A DNA stretch of 64,000 nucleotides from Streptomyces toxytricini (GCF_014649915.1 NZ_BMTY01000009.1:26740-90739), one strand, 5' to 3'; shown: positions 24,511 to 32,859, counted from the first letter of the stretch. Notes: generated by a model not told the origin, from the sequence alone. A program made the numbers and translations.

Positions 24511-24845
24511 GGCGGCTTATGCCCGACGACAGCCGTTCCGCGGACGCCTACCGACATCGCACCGGCTACGGTCCTGGGCGGCTGATGCCCCACCACAGCC
24601 GCTCCGCAGCCGCGCACCAGCCGGAAGTGTGGAGCGATCGTTGGCGGCTCATGCCCGGCCACAGCCGGTCCGCAGCCGCGCACCGGCCGGAAGTGTGGAG
24701 CGATCGTTGGCGGCTCATGCCCGGCCACAGCCGGTCCGCAGCCGCGCACCGGCCGGAAGTGTGGAGCGATCGTTGGCGGCTCATGCCCGGCCACGGGCGG
24801 TCGGCGGACGCCTGTCGGCGTCGCCCCTGTAGCGATCTCGTGCGG
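24511..24845 (+). repeat. Right array of 66-bp tandem repeat units
   Basis: Five units with exact 66-bp period: the GGCGGCT landmark is at 24511, 24577, 24643, 24709 and 24775. The third and fourth units are practically identical over GGCGGCTCATGCCCGGCCAC and the following CGCACCGGCCGGAAGTGTGG; the outer units are diverged and end in the GACGCC...GGCGTC hairpin version. The order is inverted relative to the left array, making the whole island a large imperfect palindrome. Confidence 0.8.
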
Positions 24846-24903
24846 TCGTTGTTCTTTTGATGGCCGGCCGGGCGGCTCTGACGAGGGGACGGAGGGATTC
24901 GTA

Positions 24904-25107
24904 CCCCTGTGACCCTTTCTTCGGGGGGTTCCCGCCAGTCTTTCGGCATTCCGGGGTGGGTCGTTCTGTCAAGGGTGGCCCGCAAGGGCCATCGCGCAGC
25001 GACGCGACCGCAGGGAGCGCCCTTGACAGGGCGGCCCGCCCCGGAAGGACGATGGGACTGGCGGGAACCCCCCGACGCCCCTCCACTCCCGGCCCCCGGC
25101 ATCCCGC
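24904..25107. repeat. Right copy of the 204-bp inverted repeat with a 155-bp TIR core
   Basis: Inverted partner of 23522-23725. The core is 24921-25075 with the same 20-bp terminal inverted repeats. The two copies plus arrays form a segment of about 1.6 kb that could invert by homologous recombination. From 25108 to the next start at 25302 the sequence is C-rich and degenerate and also partly mirrors the far left side (23400-23520). Confidence 0.8.
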
Positions 25108-25301
25108 TCCTCCCCCGCCGCCGTCCCGCTTCCGGCCGCCGGTTTTGGGTACCCGCCCCTCCCCCACCGCCGCCCCGCCTCCGGCCGCCGCCCACCCGGT
25201 ATCCCGCCCTCCCCCACCGCCGCCCCGCTTCCCACCCCCGGCTACCCCGCCCGGCTCACCCCGCCCGGCCTTCCCACGTCCCCGCCCCTACCCTGTCCCC
25301 C

Positions 25302-25997
25302 ATGCCCAGCGAGACCGATGCCCCCGCCCCGCCCCCGTCCCCCTTCCACGCCGCCCTGCACTCCCTCCGCGTCTGGGACGTCTCCCTGCCCCGCTTCGAT
25401 GCCGCCACGGCGCCCGCGGAGCCCGGGGTGCTGTTTCGGGAGTGGTTCGTGCATGCCGTGCAGGCGGGGCAGGTCGAGCCGCACACCATGAGTCTGGCCA
25501 CCGTCGACCCCCGGGGGCGGCCCGATGCGCGGATCCTGATGCTGCACGACGCCGACTCGCGGGGCTGGCACTTCGCCTCGCACTCGTCCAGCGCCAAGGG
25601 CCGCCAGCTCGCCGCGCGGCCCGATGCGGCGCTCGTGTTCTACTGGCCCGCCGTCGCCCGGCAGGTGCGTGTGCGCGGTCGGGTCGCCGCCCTCGGCCCC
25701 GAGGCGAGCCGGGCCGACCTCGCGGTCCGCTCGCGGGGCGCGCTCGCCGCCGCGCTGACGGGGCTGCAGTCCGAGGTGCTCGGGTCCGCGGGCGAGCTGG
25801 CGGCCGCGTCGGCCGCGGCCTGGGAGCGGGCCGCCGCCGAGCCGGATGCGGTCGCGCCGACCTGGACGGCGTACGTCCTGGAGCCCGTCGAGGTGGAGTT
25901 CTTCCAGGGCGACGCCGCCCGCCGCCACGTACGCCTGCGCTACCGCCGCGACTCCCCCGACGCGACCGCCTGGACCCGGGAGCTCCTCTGGCCGTGA
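25302..25997 (+). CDS. Pyridoxamine 5'-phosphate oxidase-like flavoprotein (231 aa)
   Basis: PNPOx-fold, FMN-binding. Typical segments: TMSLATVDPRGRPDARILMLHDADSRGWHFASHSSSAKGR (given here as two adjacent motifs around DARILMLHD and WHFASHSS), AALVFYWPAVARQVRVRG, then a C-terminal RLRYRRD and WTRELLWP resembling the PdxH C-terminal dimerisation segment. The length (231 aa) fits PdxH, so it may oxidise pyridoxine phosphate, but single-enzyme assignment is not secure because Streptomyces carry many PNPOx paralogues. It stands alone after the repeat island, on the plus strand, converging with the DUF35 gene. No regulon palindrome is nearby. Confidence 0.82.
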   Translation: MPSETDAPAPPPSPFHAALHSLRVWDVSLPRFDAATAPAEPGVLFREWFVHAVQAGQVEPHTMSLATVDPRGRPDARILMLHDADSRGWHFASHSSSAKGRQLAARPDAALVFYWPAVARQVRVRGRVAALGPEASRADLAVRSRGALAAALTGLQSEVLGSAGELAAASAAAWERAAAEPDAVAPTWTAYVLEPVEVEFFQGDAARRHVRLRYRRDSPDATAWTRELLWP

Positions 25998-26018
25998 CGC
26001 CGGAGGGGCCCCGGCCCG

Positions 26019-26492
26019 TCAGCGGGGGCGGAAGACCGGCACCCACACGGCCGGCGCGGTCTGCAGGAACGTGACGGTGAGCGGCATCCCGACGCGGAGG
26101 CCGCCCGGGGCGCAGTCGACGACCCGCGTCATCATGCGCGGCCCCTCCGCGAGGTCGACGACGGCGGCCGTGTAAGGGACCTGCCGCCCGAACGGCGGCA
26201 GGTCGTTGCGGTGGACGACGGACCAGGTGTAGAGGGTGGCGCTGCCGTCGGCGGCCTCCCACGCCACCCGGTCCTCCCCCGCCCAGCAGAACGGGCAGAA
26301 CTCCCGCGGGTAGTGGTGGGCGCGCCCGCAGTCGGAGCAGCGGCGCAGCAGGAGCCGGCCTTCGGCGGCGGCGTCCCAGTAGGGGCGGGTGAAGTCGTCG
26401 GGTTCGGGCAGGTCGTGGCGCTCGCACGGCGGCCCGCCGCCCGCTGCCCCGGCTCCCGCAGCGGCCCCGCCCCCTGCGGCGCCCGCCGTCAC
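26019..26492 (-). CDS. Zn-ribbon/OB-fold DUF35 protein, copy 2 (157 aa)
   Basis: Zinc ribbon CSDCGRAHHYPREFCPFC followed by an OB fold (ATLYTWSVVHR through VTFLQ). A Gly/Ala-rich leader of about 25 residues precedes it. GTG start at 26492, overlapping the DoxX stop by 4 bp (GTGA), so it is translationally coupled to DoxX. DUF35 proteins normally serve a thiolase-like partner; here none is adjacent, and the solo thiolase-like protein encoded at 22167 is the obvious candidate. The operon is headed by a regulon palindrome. Confidence 0.87.
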   Translation of the reverse strand: MTAGAAGGGAAAGAGAAGGGPPCERHDLPEPDDFTRPYWDAAAEGRLLLRRCSDCGRAHHYPREFCPFCWAGEDRVAWEAADGSATLYTWSVVHRNDLPPFGRQVPYTAAVVDLAEGPRMMTRVVDCAPGGLRVGMPLTVTFLQTAPAVWVPVFRPR

Positions 26493-26941
26493 AGGAACCA
26501 CCCCAGGGCCGCGTCCACCGACCACGTCTGCCACGCCATCGCGCCGAGCGCGACGGCGGCGATCAGCGCCATCATGGCGTTCTGTCCTTGCTCCGCCCAG
26601 TCGTGGATCATCAGCACCAGGTAGAGCAGGTTCAGCAGCAGGCTGCCCGCGAGCGCGATCGGGGTGAGGACGCCGAGGACCAGTCCCACACCGAGGGCGA
26701 GTTCGGCGTAGACGACGACGTACGCCATGAGGCGCGCCCTGGGCCGGACGACCGCGGCGAAGCCGCGCTGCACGAACGGCCAGCGGTGCTTGGCGGCGAC
26801 GTCGGCGGCCCAGGCGATGCCGGTGCCGCGTTCGAACCAGCCCTTCCTGTCCTTGTGCCGCCAGCTTTCCAGCCACCACAGGCCCAGGCCGATCCGGAGC
26901 ACGGCCAGCCACTCGGCACCGCCGAGCCACATCGTCTGCAT
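26489..26941 (-). CDS. DoxX-family integral membrane protein (150 aa)
   Basis: Four predicted transmembrane helices: around LAVLRIGLGLWWLESW, LMAYVVVYAELALGVGLVLGV, IALAGSLLLNLLYLVLMI and AMMALIAAVALGAMAWQTW. The charged loop HKDRKGWFERG after helix 1 is typical of the DoxX family. DoxX proteins are linked to quinone or thiol redox at the membrane; the role here is unknown. The start is MQTMWLGG at 26941, preceded by GGAGAC; an in-frame start 30 bp upstream is possible. It is the first gene of a two-gene operon with DUF35 copy 2, 32 bp downstream of a perfect palindrome. Confidence 0.85.
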   Translation of the reverse strand: MQTMWLGGAEWLAVLRIGLGLWWLESWRHKDRKGWFERGTGIAWAADVAAKHRWPFVQRGFAAVVRPRARLMAYVVVYAELALGVGLVLGVLTPIALAGSLLLNLLYLVLMIHDWAEQGQNAMMALIAAVALGAMAWQTWSVDAALGWFL

Positions 26942-26972
26942 CGGCACCTCCGTCTCCACCCGCCCACACAAT

Positions 26973-26987
26973 CTGACGGTACGTCAG
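26973..26987. promoter_or_regulatory. Operator-like palindrome CTGACGGTACGTCAG
   Basis: A perfect copy between DoxX-DUF35 (start 32 bp away, minus) and the flavin monooxygenase gene (plus, start at least 100 bp away if 27118 is right). Control of DoxX-DUF35 is likely; control of the monooxygenase is less certain. Confidence 0.75.
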
Positions 26988-27117
26988 TTCAGCGGATCGG
27001 CGGCGATCCCGCAAGGCCGTGACCGATCCGCAATCGATTCCCTCCTCGTCCGAGACCCATCAACCGTGTGTGTCGATACGCTCACACTTCATGCCCGGAG
27101 TCCCCACAGCCCCAGAC

Positions 27118-28419
27118 ATGTCCACAGAGCCCCGCCCCGTCTACGTCATAGGCGCCGGCCCCGGCGGCCTGGCCGCGGCCGCCGCGCTGCGGGCCCGGGG
27201 GGTGCGCGCCGTGGTCGTGGAGAAGGCCGACGAGGTCGGAGCCTCCTGGCGCGGCCACTACGACCGCCTGCACCTGCACACCACCCGCCGCCTGTCCGCG
27301 CTGCCCGGGCTGGCCATGCCGCGCCGCTTCGGCCGGTGGGTGTCGCGGGACGACGTCGTGCGCTACCTGGAGAAATACGCCGAGTTCCACGAGCTGGAGA
27401 TCGTCACGGGCGTCGAGGTGACCCGCATCGAGCGCGCGACCCCGGAGGCGGCCGCCGCCCATCCCACCGCCGGCGGCAAGCCGGCGCGACGACGGCGCCG
27501 CCGCCGCGGCACCTCGGAGGCGCCCGACCCGGGCTGGCTGCTGCACGCGACCGGCGGGCGGGTGCTGGCCGCGCGCGCCGTGGTCGTGGCGACCGGGTTC
27601 AACCACACGCCCGCGCTGCCCGACTGGCCGGGCCGGGAGGCGTACGGGGGCCGGCTGCTGCACGCCCGCGACTACCGCAACCCGGGCCCGTACGCCGGCC
27701 GGGACGTGCTGGTGGTCGGCGCGGGCAACACCGGTGCCGAGATAGCCGTCGACCTGGCCGAGGGCGGCGCGGCGCGGGTCCGGCTGGCCGTGCGGACCGC
27801 CCCGCACCTCGTGCGCCGCTCCACCTTCGGATGGCCGGCGCAGCGCACCGGGATCCTGGTCCGGCGCCTGCCCGTGCGGGTCGTGGACCGGCTGGGCCGG
27901 GTGGTGGCCCGGGTGTCGGTCCCGGACCTGTCGGCGTACGGGCTGCCCCGCCCGTCGACCGGCCTGTACAGCAGGGTCCGCGAGGGGGCGATCCCGGTGC
28001 AGGACGTCGGACTGATCGACGCGGTGCGCGCGGGCCGGGTGGAGCCGGTGGCGGCGGTGGCCTCGTTCGACGGCGGGGAGGTCGTCCTCGCGGACGGCTC
28101 GCGCATCTCACCGGACGCGGTGATCGCGGCGACGGGCTACCGGCGCGGCCTGCAGCCCCTGGTCGGCCACCTGGGCGTACTGGACGGCCGCGGCCGCCCC
28201 CGCACGCACGGCGCCCGCACCCTCCGCGAGGCCCCGGGCCTGCACTTCACGGGCTACACGAACCCGATCAGCGGCATGCTCCGCGAGCTGTCCCTGGACG
28301 CCGACCGCATCGCGACGGCCCTGTCCCGCCGCCTCGGAATCCGCCCACCGGGCAAGGGCCGCCCCCAGGACGACGGACTGCCGGACACGGGTCTGCCGCC
28401 GGTGGACCCGCCGGCCTGA
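27118..28419 (+). CDS. Flavin-containing monooxygenase / NAD(P)-FAD oxidoreductase (433 aa)
   Basis: FAD-binding GAGPGGLAAA at residues about 10-19, VVVATGFNHTPALPDWPG (the ATG segment joining the two nucleotide domains) and NADPH-binding VVGAGNTGAEIA mid-protein. The end includes GYTNPISGMLRELSLDA. It could hydroxylate, sulfoxidise or perform a Baeyer-Villiger reaction. The FMO fingerprint is loose and an Arg-rich insert (ARRRRRRRG) lies near residue 125. The start is taken as MSTEPRP at 27118, because the upstream in-frame codons (back to 27019) lack the usual G/C third positions; ATG 27091 is an alternative. Membership of the palindrome regulon is plausible only. Confidence 0.82.
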   Translation: MSTEPRPVYVIGAGPGGLAAAAALRARGVRAVVVEKADEVGASWRGHYDRLHLHTTRRLSALPGLAMPRRFGRWVSRDDVVRYLEKYAEFHELEIVTGVEVTRIERATPEAAAAHPTAGGKPARRRRRRRGTSEAPDPGWLLHATGGRVLAARAVVVATGFNHTPALPDWPGREAYGGRLLHARDYRNPGPYAGRDVLVVGAGNTGAEIAVDLAEGGAARVRLAVRTAPHLVRRSTFGWPAQRTGILVRRLPVRVVDRLGRVVARVSVPDLSAYGLPRPSTGLYSRVREGAIPVQDVGLIDAVRAGRVEPVAAVASFDGGEVVLADGSRISPDAVIAATGYRRGLQPLVGHLGVLDGRGRPRTHGARTLREAPGLHFTGYTNPISGMLRELSLDADRIATALSRRLGIRPPGKGRPQDDGLPDTGLPPVDPPA

Positions 28420-28473
28420 ACCCCGGCGGGCGCAGGCGGGCCACGCGCCCGCGGGGCCCGCCCGCGGCGCCCG

Positions 28474-28504
28474 CCCGCCGCCCGCCGCCCGCCGCCCGCC
28501 GCCG
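28474..28504. repeat. CCCGCCG heptamer microsatellite
   Basis: Four exact tandem copies of a 7-bp unit within a C/G-only stretch, between the monooxygenase stop and the acyl-CoA synthetase promoter. The surrounding 28420-28597 shows no gene. Confidence 0.6.
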
Positions 28505-28597
28505 TGAAGCTCGGCCGAATCGGGGCCTGGACCAGTCGTTCGCGGTCTGGGAGCGTTCCCCACACCACCTCCACCACTTTCGCGCGCAGCAGTGTTC

Positions 28598-28612
28598 CTG
28601 ACGGCTCATCAG
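28598..28612. promoter_or_regulatory. Operator-like palindrome CTGACGGCTCATCAG (distal of a pair)
   Basis: One mismatch to the motif in the right half (CATCAG). Its centre is 30 bp, close to three helical turns, from the next site, so two dimers could bind the same DNA face. Located 66 bp upstream of the acyl-CoA synthetase start. Confidence 0.65.
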
Positions 28613-28627
28613 TTCAGTAGTCTGAAT

Positions 28628-28642
28628 CTGACTACTCGTCAG
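28628..28642. promoter_or_regulatory. Operator-like palindrome CTGACTACTCGTCAG (proximal of a pair)
   Basis: Matches the motif with the same G-to-T change seen at 9500 and 32828. It lies 36 bp upstream of the ATG at 28678. The only promoter in the window with two clear sites. Confidence 0.72.
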
Positions 28643-28677
28643 TTGCCGAGTTCCATCGAGCAGGAGCGGGCGAAGCG

Positions 28678-30912
28678 ATGCTTGGATCTACTCACGGCAC
28701 CCTCACCACCGATTTCCGCGCGCGCGTCGAGGCCTGCGGGGAGACCCCCCGGGCGGCCGTCCACTGCACCGCCCCCGCGTCCGCCGGGGACGCCGTCCCG
28801 CTCGATGTGAGCGGGCGGCCGCTGCACTCCGACGTGCCCGATCTGGACCGCCTCTTCCGGCCCGAATCGGTCGCCGTCGTCGGCGCCTCCGACACCGAGG
28901 GCCGGCCGGCCGCCGGGATCACCCGCCGGCTCGTCGACTGGGCCGAGCGCGTCGGGGCCCGCATCCACCCCGTGCACCCGGCCCGCTCCGCCGTCTACGG
29001 GCTCCCCTGCCACCCGAGCGTCGGCGCGCTGCCCGAGCAGGTGGACCTCGCCGTGCTGCTCGTCGCCGACCCGCTGCCCGTCATCGAGGAGCTGGCCGAG
29101 GCCAAGGTGAAGTTCGCCGTCGCGTTCGCCTCCGGCTTCGCCGAGACCGGCGCCGAGGGCGCCGCCGCGCAGGACCGGCTCGCCGCCGCGGTGCGCCGCT
29201 CCGGGCTGCGCCTGCTCGGCCCCAACACCAACCTCAACGCCTTCGAGGAGTTCCGCGACGACCTGGAGGGCCCCGCGATCGCCCTGATCACCCAGTCCGG
29301 GCACCAGGGCCGCCCCGTGTACGCCCTCCAGGAGCTCGGCATCCGGCTGTCGCACTGGGCGCCCACCGGCAACGAAGCCGACCTGGAGACCGCCGACTTC
29401 CTCTCCTACTTCGCCGAGCGCCCCGAGGTCGGCGCCATCGCCGCCTACGTGGAGGGGCTGAAGGACGGCCGGTCCTTCCTGCTGGCCGCCGACCGCGCCG
29501 CCCGCAACAAGGTCCCCGTCGTCGCCGTCAAGGTCGGCCGCACCGAGGCCGGCGCCCGGAGCGCAGCCTCCCACACCGGGAAGCTGACCGGCGCGGACGA
29601 CGTCGTCGACGCCGCCATGCGCCAGTTCGGCGTCATCCGCGTCGACGGCCTCGACGAACTCCAGGACACCGCCGCCCTGCTCGCCCGGGCCAAGCCGCCC
29701 ACCGCCGACGGCGTCGCCGTCTACTCGATCTCCGGCGGCACCGGCGCCCACTTCGCCGACCTGGCCGCCGCGGCCGGACTGCACCTGCCGGCCCTCCCGC
29801 AGGCCCGGCAGGACGAGCTGCACCAGTGGATACCGCCGTACCTGAGCACCGCCAACCCGATCGACAGCGGCGGCCACCCCGTCGGCGACGAGCGCGGCCG
29901 GAAGATCATCGACGCGATCCTCGCCGACCCGTCCGTCGGCGTGCTCGTCTGCCCGATCACCGGGCCGTTCCCGCCGCTGAGCGACCGCCTCGTCCGGGAC
30001 CTCGTCGAGGCCGCCGAGCACACCGACAAGCCGGTCTGCGTCGTGTGGGGCTCCCCCGTCGGCACCGAGGACGCCTACCGCACCACCCTCCTCGGCTCCT
30101 CCCGCGTCGCCACCTTCCGCACCTTCGGCAACTGCATCACCGCCGTGCGCGCCTACCTCGACCACCACCGCTTCACCGCCCGCTACCGCTCCCCGTTCGC
30201 CGACGCCCCCCGCACCCCCTCCCCCTCGTACCGCAAGGCGCAGGCGCTGATGCGGCCCGGCGAGCAGCTCAGCGAGCACGCCGCCAAGCAGCTGCTGCGG
30301 GCGTACGGGATCCGCGTACCGCGCGAGCAGCTCGTGACGAGCGCGGCGGCCGCGGTGCGGGCGGCCGGCCTGGTCGGCTACCCGGTGGTCATGAAGGCGT
30401 CGGGCCCGCAGCTCGCGCACAAGACGGAGCTGGGCCTGGTGAAGATCGGGCTGACCTCGGCGAGCCAGGTCCGGGACGCCTACCGGGAGCTGACGGACAT
30501 CGCGCGCTACGAGGGCGCCCCGCTGGACGGGATCCTCGTCTGCCAGATGGTGCAGCGCGGCGTCGAGATGGTCGTCGGCGTCACCCGGGACGAGCTGTTC
30601 GGGCCGACGGTGACGGTCGGGCTCGGCGGGGTCCTCGTCGAGGTGCTGCACGACGCGGCGGTCCGGGTCCCGCCGTTCGGCGAGGACCAGGCGCGCGCCA
30701 TGCTCGCCGAGCTGCGCGGACGGGCCCTGCTGGACGGGGTGCGCGGGGCGCCGCCCGCCGACACCGACGCGCTCGTCGAGGTCGTGCTGCGGGTGCAGCG
30801 GATGGCGATGGAGCTGGACGGGGTCCTCTCGGAGCTCGACGTCAACCCGCTGATGGTGCTCCCGCGCGGGCAGGGCGCTGTGGCGCTGGACGCGCTGGCC
30901 GTGTGCCGGTGA
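28678..30912 (+). CDS. NDP-forming acyl-CoA synthetase, fused subunits (744 aa)
   Basis: Acyl-CoA synthetase of the succinyl-CoA-synthetase type, using ATP to ADP and a phospho-His intermediate. Order: CoA-binding Rossmann domain (about 50-185, SVAVVGASDTEGRP), succinyl-CoA-ligase-like domains (about 190-500; SHTGKLTGADDV holds the candidate phospho-His) and a C-terminal ATP-grasp domain (about 520-740; YPVVMKASGPQLAHKTELGLVKIG, ELDVNPLMVLP). A divergent leader of about 40 residues precedes it. ATG 28678 follows AGGAGCGG. The downstream crotonase overlaps by 4 bp. A third ligase class alongside two AMP-forming ones suggests several acid intermediates, or a reversible ATP-recovering step. Confidence 0.88.
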   Translation: MLGSTHGTLTTDFRARVEACGETPRAAVHCTAPASAGDAVPLDVSGRPLHSDVPDLDRLFRPESVAVVGASDTEGRPAAGITRRLVDWAERVGARIHPVHPARSAVYGLPCHPSVGALPEQVDLAVLLVADPLPVIEELAEAKVKFAVAFASGFAETGAEGAAAQDRLAAAVRRSGLRLLGPNTNLNAFEEFRDDLEGPAIALITQSGHQGRPVYALQELGIRLSHWAPTGNEADLETADFLSYFAERPEVGAIAAYVEGLKDGRSFLLAADRAARNKVPVVAVKVGRTEAGARSAASHTGKLTGADDVVDAAMRQFGVIRVDGLDELQDTAALLARAKPPTADGVAVYSISGGTGAHFADLAAAAGLHLPALPQARQDELHQWIPPYLSTANPIDSGGHPVGDERGRKIIDAILADPSVGVLVCPITGPFPPLSDRLVRDLVEAAEHTDKPVCVVWGSPVGTEDAYRTTLLGSSRVATFRTFGNCITAVRAYLDHHRFTARYRSPFADAPRTPSPSYRKAQALMRPGEQLSEHAAKQLLRAYGIRVPREQLVTSAAAAVRAAGLVGYPVVMKASGPQLAHKTELGLVKIGLTSASQVRDAYRELTDIARYEGAPLDGILVCQMVQRGVEMVVGVTRDELFGPTVTVGLGGVLVEVLHDAAVRVPPFGEDQARAMLAELRGRALLDGVRGAPPADTDALVEVVLRVQRMAMELDGVLSELDVNPLMVLPRGQGAVALDALAVCR

Positions 30913-31796
30913 CCGGCCGCGGGGAATCGGAGCCGAGGGCCGTGAGCGACTCCTCCCGGGCCGCCGGGCCCGCCGCCGGGCGCCCCCTGGACGAACAGGT
31001 GCTGCACCGGATCGAGAACGGGGTCTGCTGGATCACCCTCAACCGCCCTGAGGCGATGAACGCCGTCACGTGGGAGCAGCGGGAGCGCCTCATCGCGCTG
31101 CTCGACGCCGCCTCCGCCGACCCCGGTGTGCGCGCCGTCGTCCTCACCTCCGCAGGCCGCGGGTTCTGCGCGGGCGCCGACCTGCGGGCCGGCCCGCGTA
31201 CGGGCGGCGGGGGCGGCCGGAGCGGCGAGCGGGTCGCCGGGGACGTGGCGCGGATGATCCGGCGGGGGGCGCAGCGGCTGGTCACCGCGGTGCTCGACTG
31301 CGAGAAGCCGGTGGTCGCCGCCGTGGGCGGGACGGCGGCCGGGATCGGGGCGCACCTGGCGTTCGCGTGCGACCTGGTGGTCGCGGCAGAGTCGGCCCGC
31401 TTCGTGGAGGTGTTCGTACGCCGCGGCCTGGTGCCCGACGGCGGGGGCGCGTACCTGCTGCCGCGGCTGGTGGGGCCGCAGCGGGCGAAGGAGCTGATGT
31501 TCTTCGGGGACGCCGTCCCGGCCGCCGACGCGGCTCGGCTCGGGCTGGTCAACCGGGTCGTGCCCGACGGGGAGGTGGAGCGGTGTGCGCGGGAGTGGGC
31601 CGAGCGGCTCGCGCAGGGTCCGACGCGGGCCATCGCCCTGGCCAAGCAGCTGGTCAACGCCTCCCTGGACGGGGACCGGGCGGCGGCGCTGGCCGCGGAG
31701 GCGGCCGCGCAGGAGATCAACATGGCGACGGTCGACGCGGCCGAGGGCGTGGCGGGCTTCGTGGAGCGCCGGACGCCGAAGTTCCTCGGCCGCTGA
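30909..31796 (+). CDS. Enoyl-CoA hydratase/isomerase (295 aa)
   Basis: Crotonase fold: CWITLNRPEAMNAVTWEQR, VLTSAGRGFCAGADL, the oxyanion-hole segment AVGGTAAGIGAHLAFACDL, and ARFVEVFVRRGLVPDGGGAYLLPRLVG. The Glu in FVEVF and the Asp in PDGG fit the acidic residues of the PaaG/ECH branch, unlike the atypical crotonase encoded at 11253. The GTG start at 30909 overlaps the synthetase stop by 4 bp; a GTG 42 bp downstream is possible, and the first 25 residues are disordered. Co-expressed with the NDP-forming synthetase under the tandem palindromes. Probably hydrates an enoyl-CoA of the pathway. Confidence 0.87.
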   Translation: MTGRGESEPRAVSDSSRAAGPAAGRPLDEQVLHRIENGVCWITLNRPEAMNAVTWEQRERLIALLDAASADPGVRAVVLTSAGRGFCAGADLRAGPRTGGGGGRSGERVAGDVARMIRRGAQRLVTAVLDCEKPVVAAVGGTAAGIGAHLAFACDLVVAAESARFVEVFVRRGLVPDGGGAYLLPRLVGPQRAKELMFFGDAVPAADAARLGLVNRVVPDGEVERCAREWAERLAQGPTRAIALAKQLVNASLDGDRAAALAAEAAAQEINMATVDAAEGVAGFVERRTPKFLGR

Positions 31797-31817
31797 CCCG
31801 GAGGGCTCCGCGCGCCG

Positions 31818-32615
31818 CTACATCTGCGGGTCCGGCTTGAGCAGGGCGAACACCGCCCCGAAGGGGTCCGCCAGCCAGGCGATCCGGCCGACGTCCGGGA
31901 CGTCCACCGGCGGCATGAGCGTGCTCCCGCCGGCGCGGTCGGCCGCCGCGGCGGTGGCGTCGGCGTCCGCGACGTGGAAGTAGGGCACCCAGCGGGGCCG
32001 CTCGCCGCCCTGGTCGCCGCCGGCCGCGTCGCCCATGGGGGCGACCCCGCCGAAGGAGGCCCGCTCCTGGTCTCCCTCGCGGACGCTGAGCACGCGGTAC
32101 GTCATCCCGGGCGTCTGCATCTCCTGGCTGCGCCAGCCGAAGACGCCCCCGTAGAAGTCGAGGGCGGCGAGCGGGTCGGGCACGTGCAGCTCGGCCCACA
32201 GCAGGCTGTTCTCGGCGGAGGCCACCTCCAGGCCGCGGGTCTTGCCGGGCTGCCACAGGGCGAACTCGGCGCCCTGCGGGTCGGTGGCCTGCGCGAGCCA
32301 TCCCTCGCCCATCACGTCCATCGGCTCCATGCGGATGCGCCCGCCGCCGTTGGCGATCGCTCGGACGGTGTCGTGGATGTCCTCGGTCATGAAGTGGACC
32401 ATCCAGGCGGAGGCCGCGCCCTCCTCGGTCAGCGGGCCGAGGGCGGCGACGGTCCTGCCGCCGATGCGGAAGAACCCGTAGCCGCCGGCCTCCGCGGGGC
32501 CCGGCTCGTAGTCCCAGCCGAAGACGCGGCGGTAGAACGCGCCGGCCGCGGCGGTGTCGGGGCTGCCGAGGTCGAGCCAGTTCGGTGAGCCATGGGTGAA
32601 GTCGGTTCCGAGCAC
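31818..32615 (-). CDS. Two-domain VOC/glyoxalase protein (265 aa)
   Basis: Tandem VOC modules: WLDLGSPDTAAAGAFYRRVFGW through EFALWQPG, then LWAELHVPDPLAALDFYGGVFGW through AVFALLKPD. Paralogous to the protein encoded beside afsK at 18451. The GTG at 32615 follows GGAGGAACC at good spacing; an in-frame ATG 84 bp upstream gives only low-complexity sequence. Metal and substrate unknown; some VOC proteins are ring-cleaving dioxygenases, but the tandem Streptomyces type is mostly uncharacterised. The palindrome at 32828 is 213 bp upstream, so control by it is doubtful. Confidence 0.82.
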   Translation of the reverse strand: MLGTDFTHGSPNWLDLGSPDTAAAGAFYRRVFGWDYEPGPAEAGGYGFFRIGGRTVAALGPLTEEGAASAWMVHFMTEDIHDTVRAIANGGGRIRMEPMDVMGEGWLAQATDPQGAEFALWQPGKTRGLEVASAENSLLWAELHVPDPLAALDFYGGVFGWRSQEMQTPGMTYRVLSVREGDQERASFGGVAPMGDAAGGDQGGERPRWVPYFHVADADATAAAADRAGGSTLMPPVDVPDVGRIAWLADPFGAVFALLKPDPQM

Positions 32616-32827
32616 GGTTCCTCCTGCGGGTGCGGCACGGTTCGCGGACGGGTCGGGGTCGGGTTCGGGCGGCGCGGGGCCCCTCCGGTTCGGGGCCACC
32701 TTGCCCAGCGGCCGCGGCGCGCCCGACCCGCCGGGCGGGCCCGCCGGCCCGGTTCACCCGTACGGCGGACACCGCGCGGGCCGGGTCCGGGCGGCGTACG
32801 GGATCCGGGGTCCACGCCCCTTCCTAT

Positions 32828-32842
32828 CTGACTGCCCGTCAG
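32828..32842. promoter_or_regulatory. Operator-like palindrome CTGACTGCCCGTCAG
   Basis: Eighteen bp upstream of the flavin reductase ATG at 32860. It matches the motif with the recurrent G-to-T change at position 6. Confidence 0.73.
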
Positions 32843-32859
32843 TTTCAATCGGTGCTGTG

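Noticed and set aside
23772..24794. 340-aa minus-strand frame with MAGHEPPTIAPHF-type repeats
   Set aside because: The 66-bp period is a multiple of three, so any frame through the arrays repeats and stays open. No ribosome site, and both orientations give equally long frames.
24511..24845. CRISPR array
   Set aside because: The whole 66-bp unit is repeated, with no variable spacers, and there are no cas genes.
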